NCBI GenBank assembly: GCA_037189585.1 | Contig: JBBCJA010000004.1 | Location: 147,583-211,582, forward strand | Direction: 5' to 3' | Source: JAEXNA01 sp037189585 | Lineage (GTDB): Bacteria > Vulcanimicrobiota > Xenobia > Xenobiales > JADMJV01 | DNA length: 64,000 nt | Part shown: positions 63,818-64,000 of the stretch, piece by piece | Layout: the number at the start of each line of letters is the position of its first letter | How positions within the stretch are numbered: the stretch's first letter is position 1 | Program-made: the position numbers and the translations under genes | Notes under the pieces: model-generated | Told to the model about the DNA's origin: nothing | What the model saw: only the letters and a program-made list of their open reading frames with translations | Databases searched by the model: none

Positions 63818-64000
63818 ATGCAGATTTTAGCCTCAACCCAGAAACCTCAAATCACCCGCACCGCCGTCGCCCAACAGGCTCAAAGCCCGTCCGCCGACAA
63901 CGGTACCGAAACACCCAGAGACAGCTTCGGTAAATCCGTCGCCAGAGAAGCTTTCGGAGAAGCCCGCGACCTCTCGCGCCGCGTCTCCAACATGACCGCC
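63818..64000 (+). CDS. Start of a second gene in the glycine-zipper locus (partial)
   Basis: The window ends after 61 codons from an ATG preceded by TTGGAG. The visible part is polar, Gln/Ser/Thr-rich, then helical (GKSVAREAFGEARDLSRRVSN). The opening (M)QILASTQKPQITRTA resembles the polar N-terminal tail of the preceding glycine-zipper protein in composition, so it may be a paralogue. Nothing more can be said until the rest is seen. Confidence 0.55.
   Translation, partial: MQILASTQKPQITRTAVAQQAQSPSADNGTETPRDSFGKSVAREAFGEARDLSRRVSNMTA

Overview
The window reads as dense chromosomal DNA from a diderm (Gram-negative-like) bacterium, roughly 60% GC by eye. Genes are packed in short operons joined by 4-nt stop/start overlaps, many starts are TTG or GTG, and convergent genes often overlap at their 3' ends. 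Lipoproteins with lipoboxes, a PglK-like flippase, nucleotide-sugar genes and type II secretion/type IV pilus minor pilins point to an outer-membrane organism. I cannot place the lineage. The gene style (oversized prepilin-like proteins, fused spermidine synthase/MFS/TPR protein, glycine-zipper proteins) would suit poorly characterised phyla such as Vulcanimicrobiota/Eremiobacterota, Armatimonadota or Acidobacteriota, but that is a guess. I saw no rRNA, tRNA, CRISPR array, transposase or phage genes.

Layout. 1-6.9 kb: end of a mannose-6-phosphate isomerase gene, a GH130 mannoside phosphorylase/hydrolase and a complete Opp/Dpp-type ABC importer, together a plausible manno-oligosaccharide uptake and breakdown unit. 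6.9-9.3 kb: OmpR-type two-component system with a PepSY protein. 9.4-11.1 kb: a radical SAM/SPASM enzyme translationally coupled to a Pro/Arg-rich protein. 11.2-14.7 kb: a stand-alone SF2 helicase and a fused LivJ-LivH (binding protein plus permease) protein. 14.8-18.9 kb: four minor-pilin-like genes in H-I-J-K order, the first fused to a TolB-like propeller. 18.9-26.1 kb: STAS protein, small membrane proteins, hydrolases, pyrG, and icd ending at a strong terminator. 26.2-27.2 kb: two small orphan genes, one with a faint CdiA-toxin look.

27.3-34.9 kb: the lipid locus (DUF177, rpmF, fabH ... fabG, acpP) is split by about 4.7 kb holding a zinc-ribbon gene, an apparent remnant of a CoA-disulfide-reductase-like gene, a propeller protein, an ABC flippase and two tandem small proteins that share conserved ends and a shared upstream element. 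35-43 kb: a lipoprotein, a gamma-carbonic anhydrase, a NUDIX enzyme and a surface-sugar operon (UDP-sugar dehydrogenase, epimerase, methyltransferase, aminotransferase, GT2). 43-51.3 kb: acyl-CoA dehydrogenase, a repeat protein, a multi-receiver regulator and a giant spermidine-synthase-like membrane protein. 51.2-54.6 kb: a second minor-pilin operon on the minus strand. 54.7-60.7 kb: an FAD enzyme and hemA-hemX-hemC-hemD. 60.7-64 kb: an orphan protein and glycine-zipper/coiled-coil proteins running off the end.

The best candidates for undescribed biology are the tandem W-G...LPDLS small proteins with their shared promoter-like element (33.0-33.8 kb), the radical SAM/Pro-rich pair (9.4-11.1 kb), the pseudopilin-propeller fusion (14.8-16.9 kb) and the LivJ-LivH fusion (12.6-14.7 kb).
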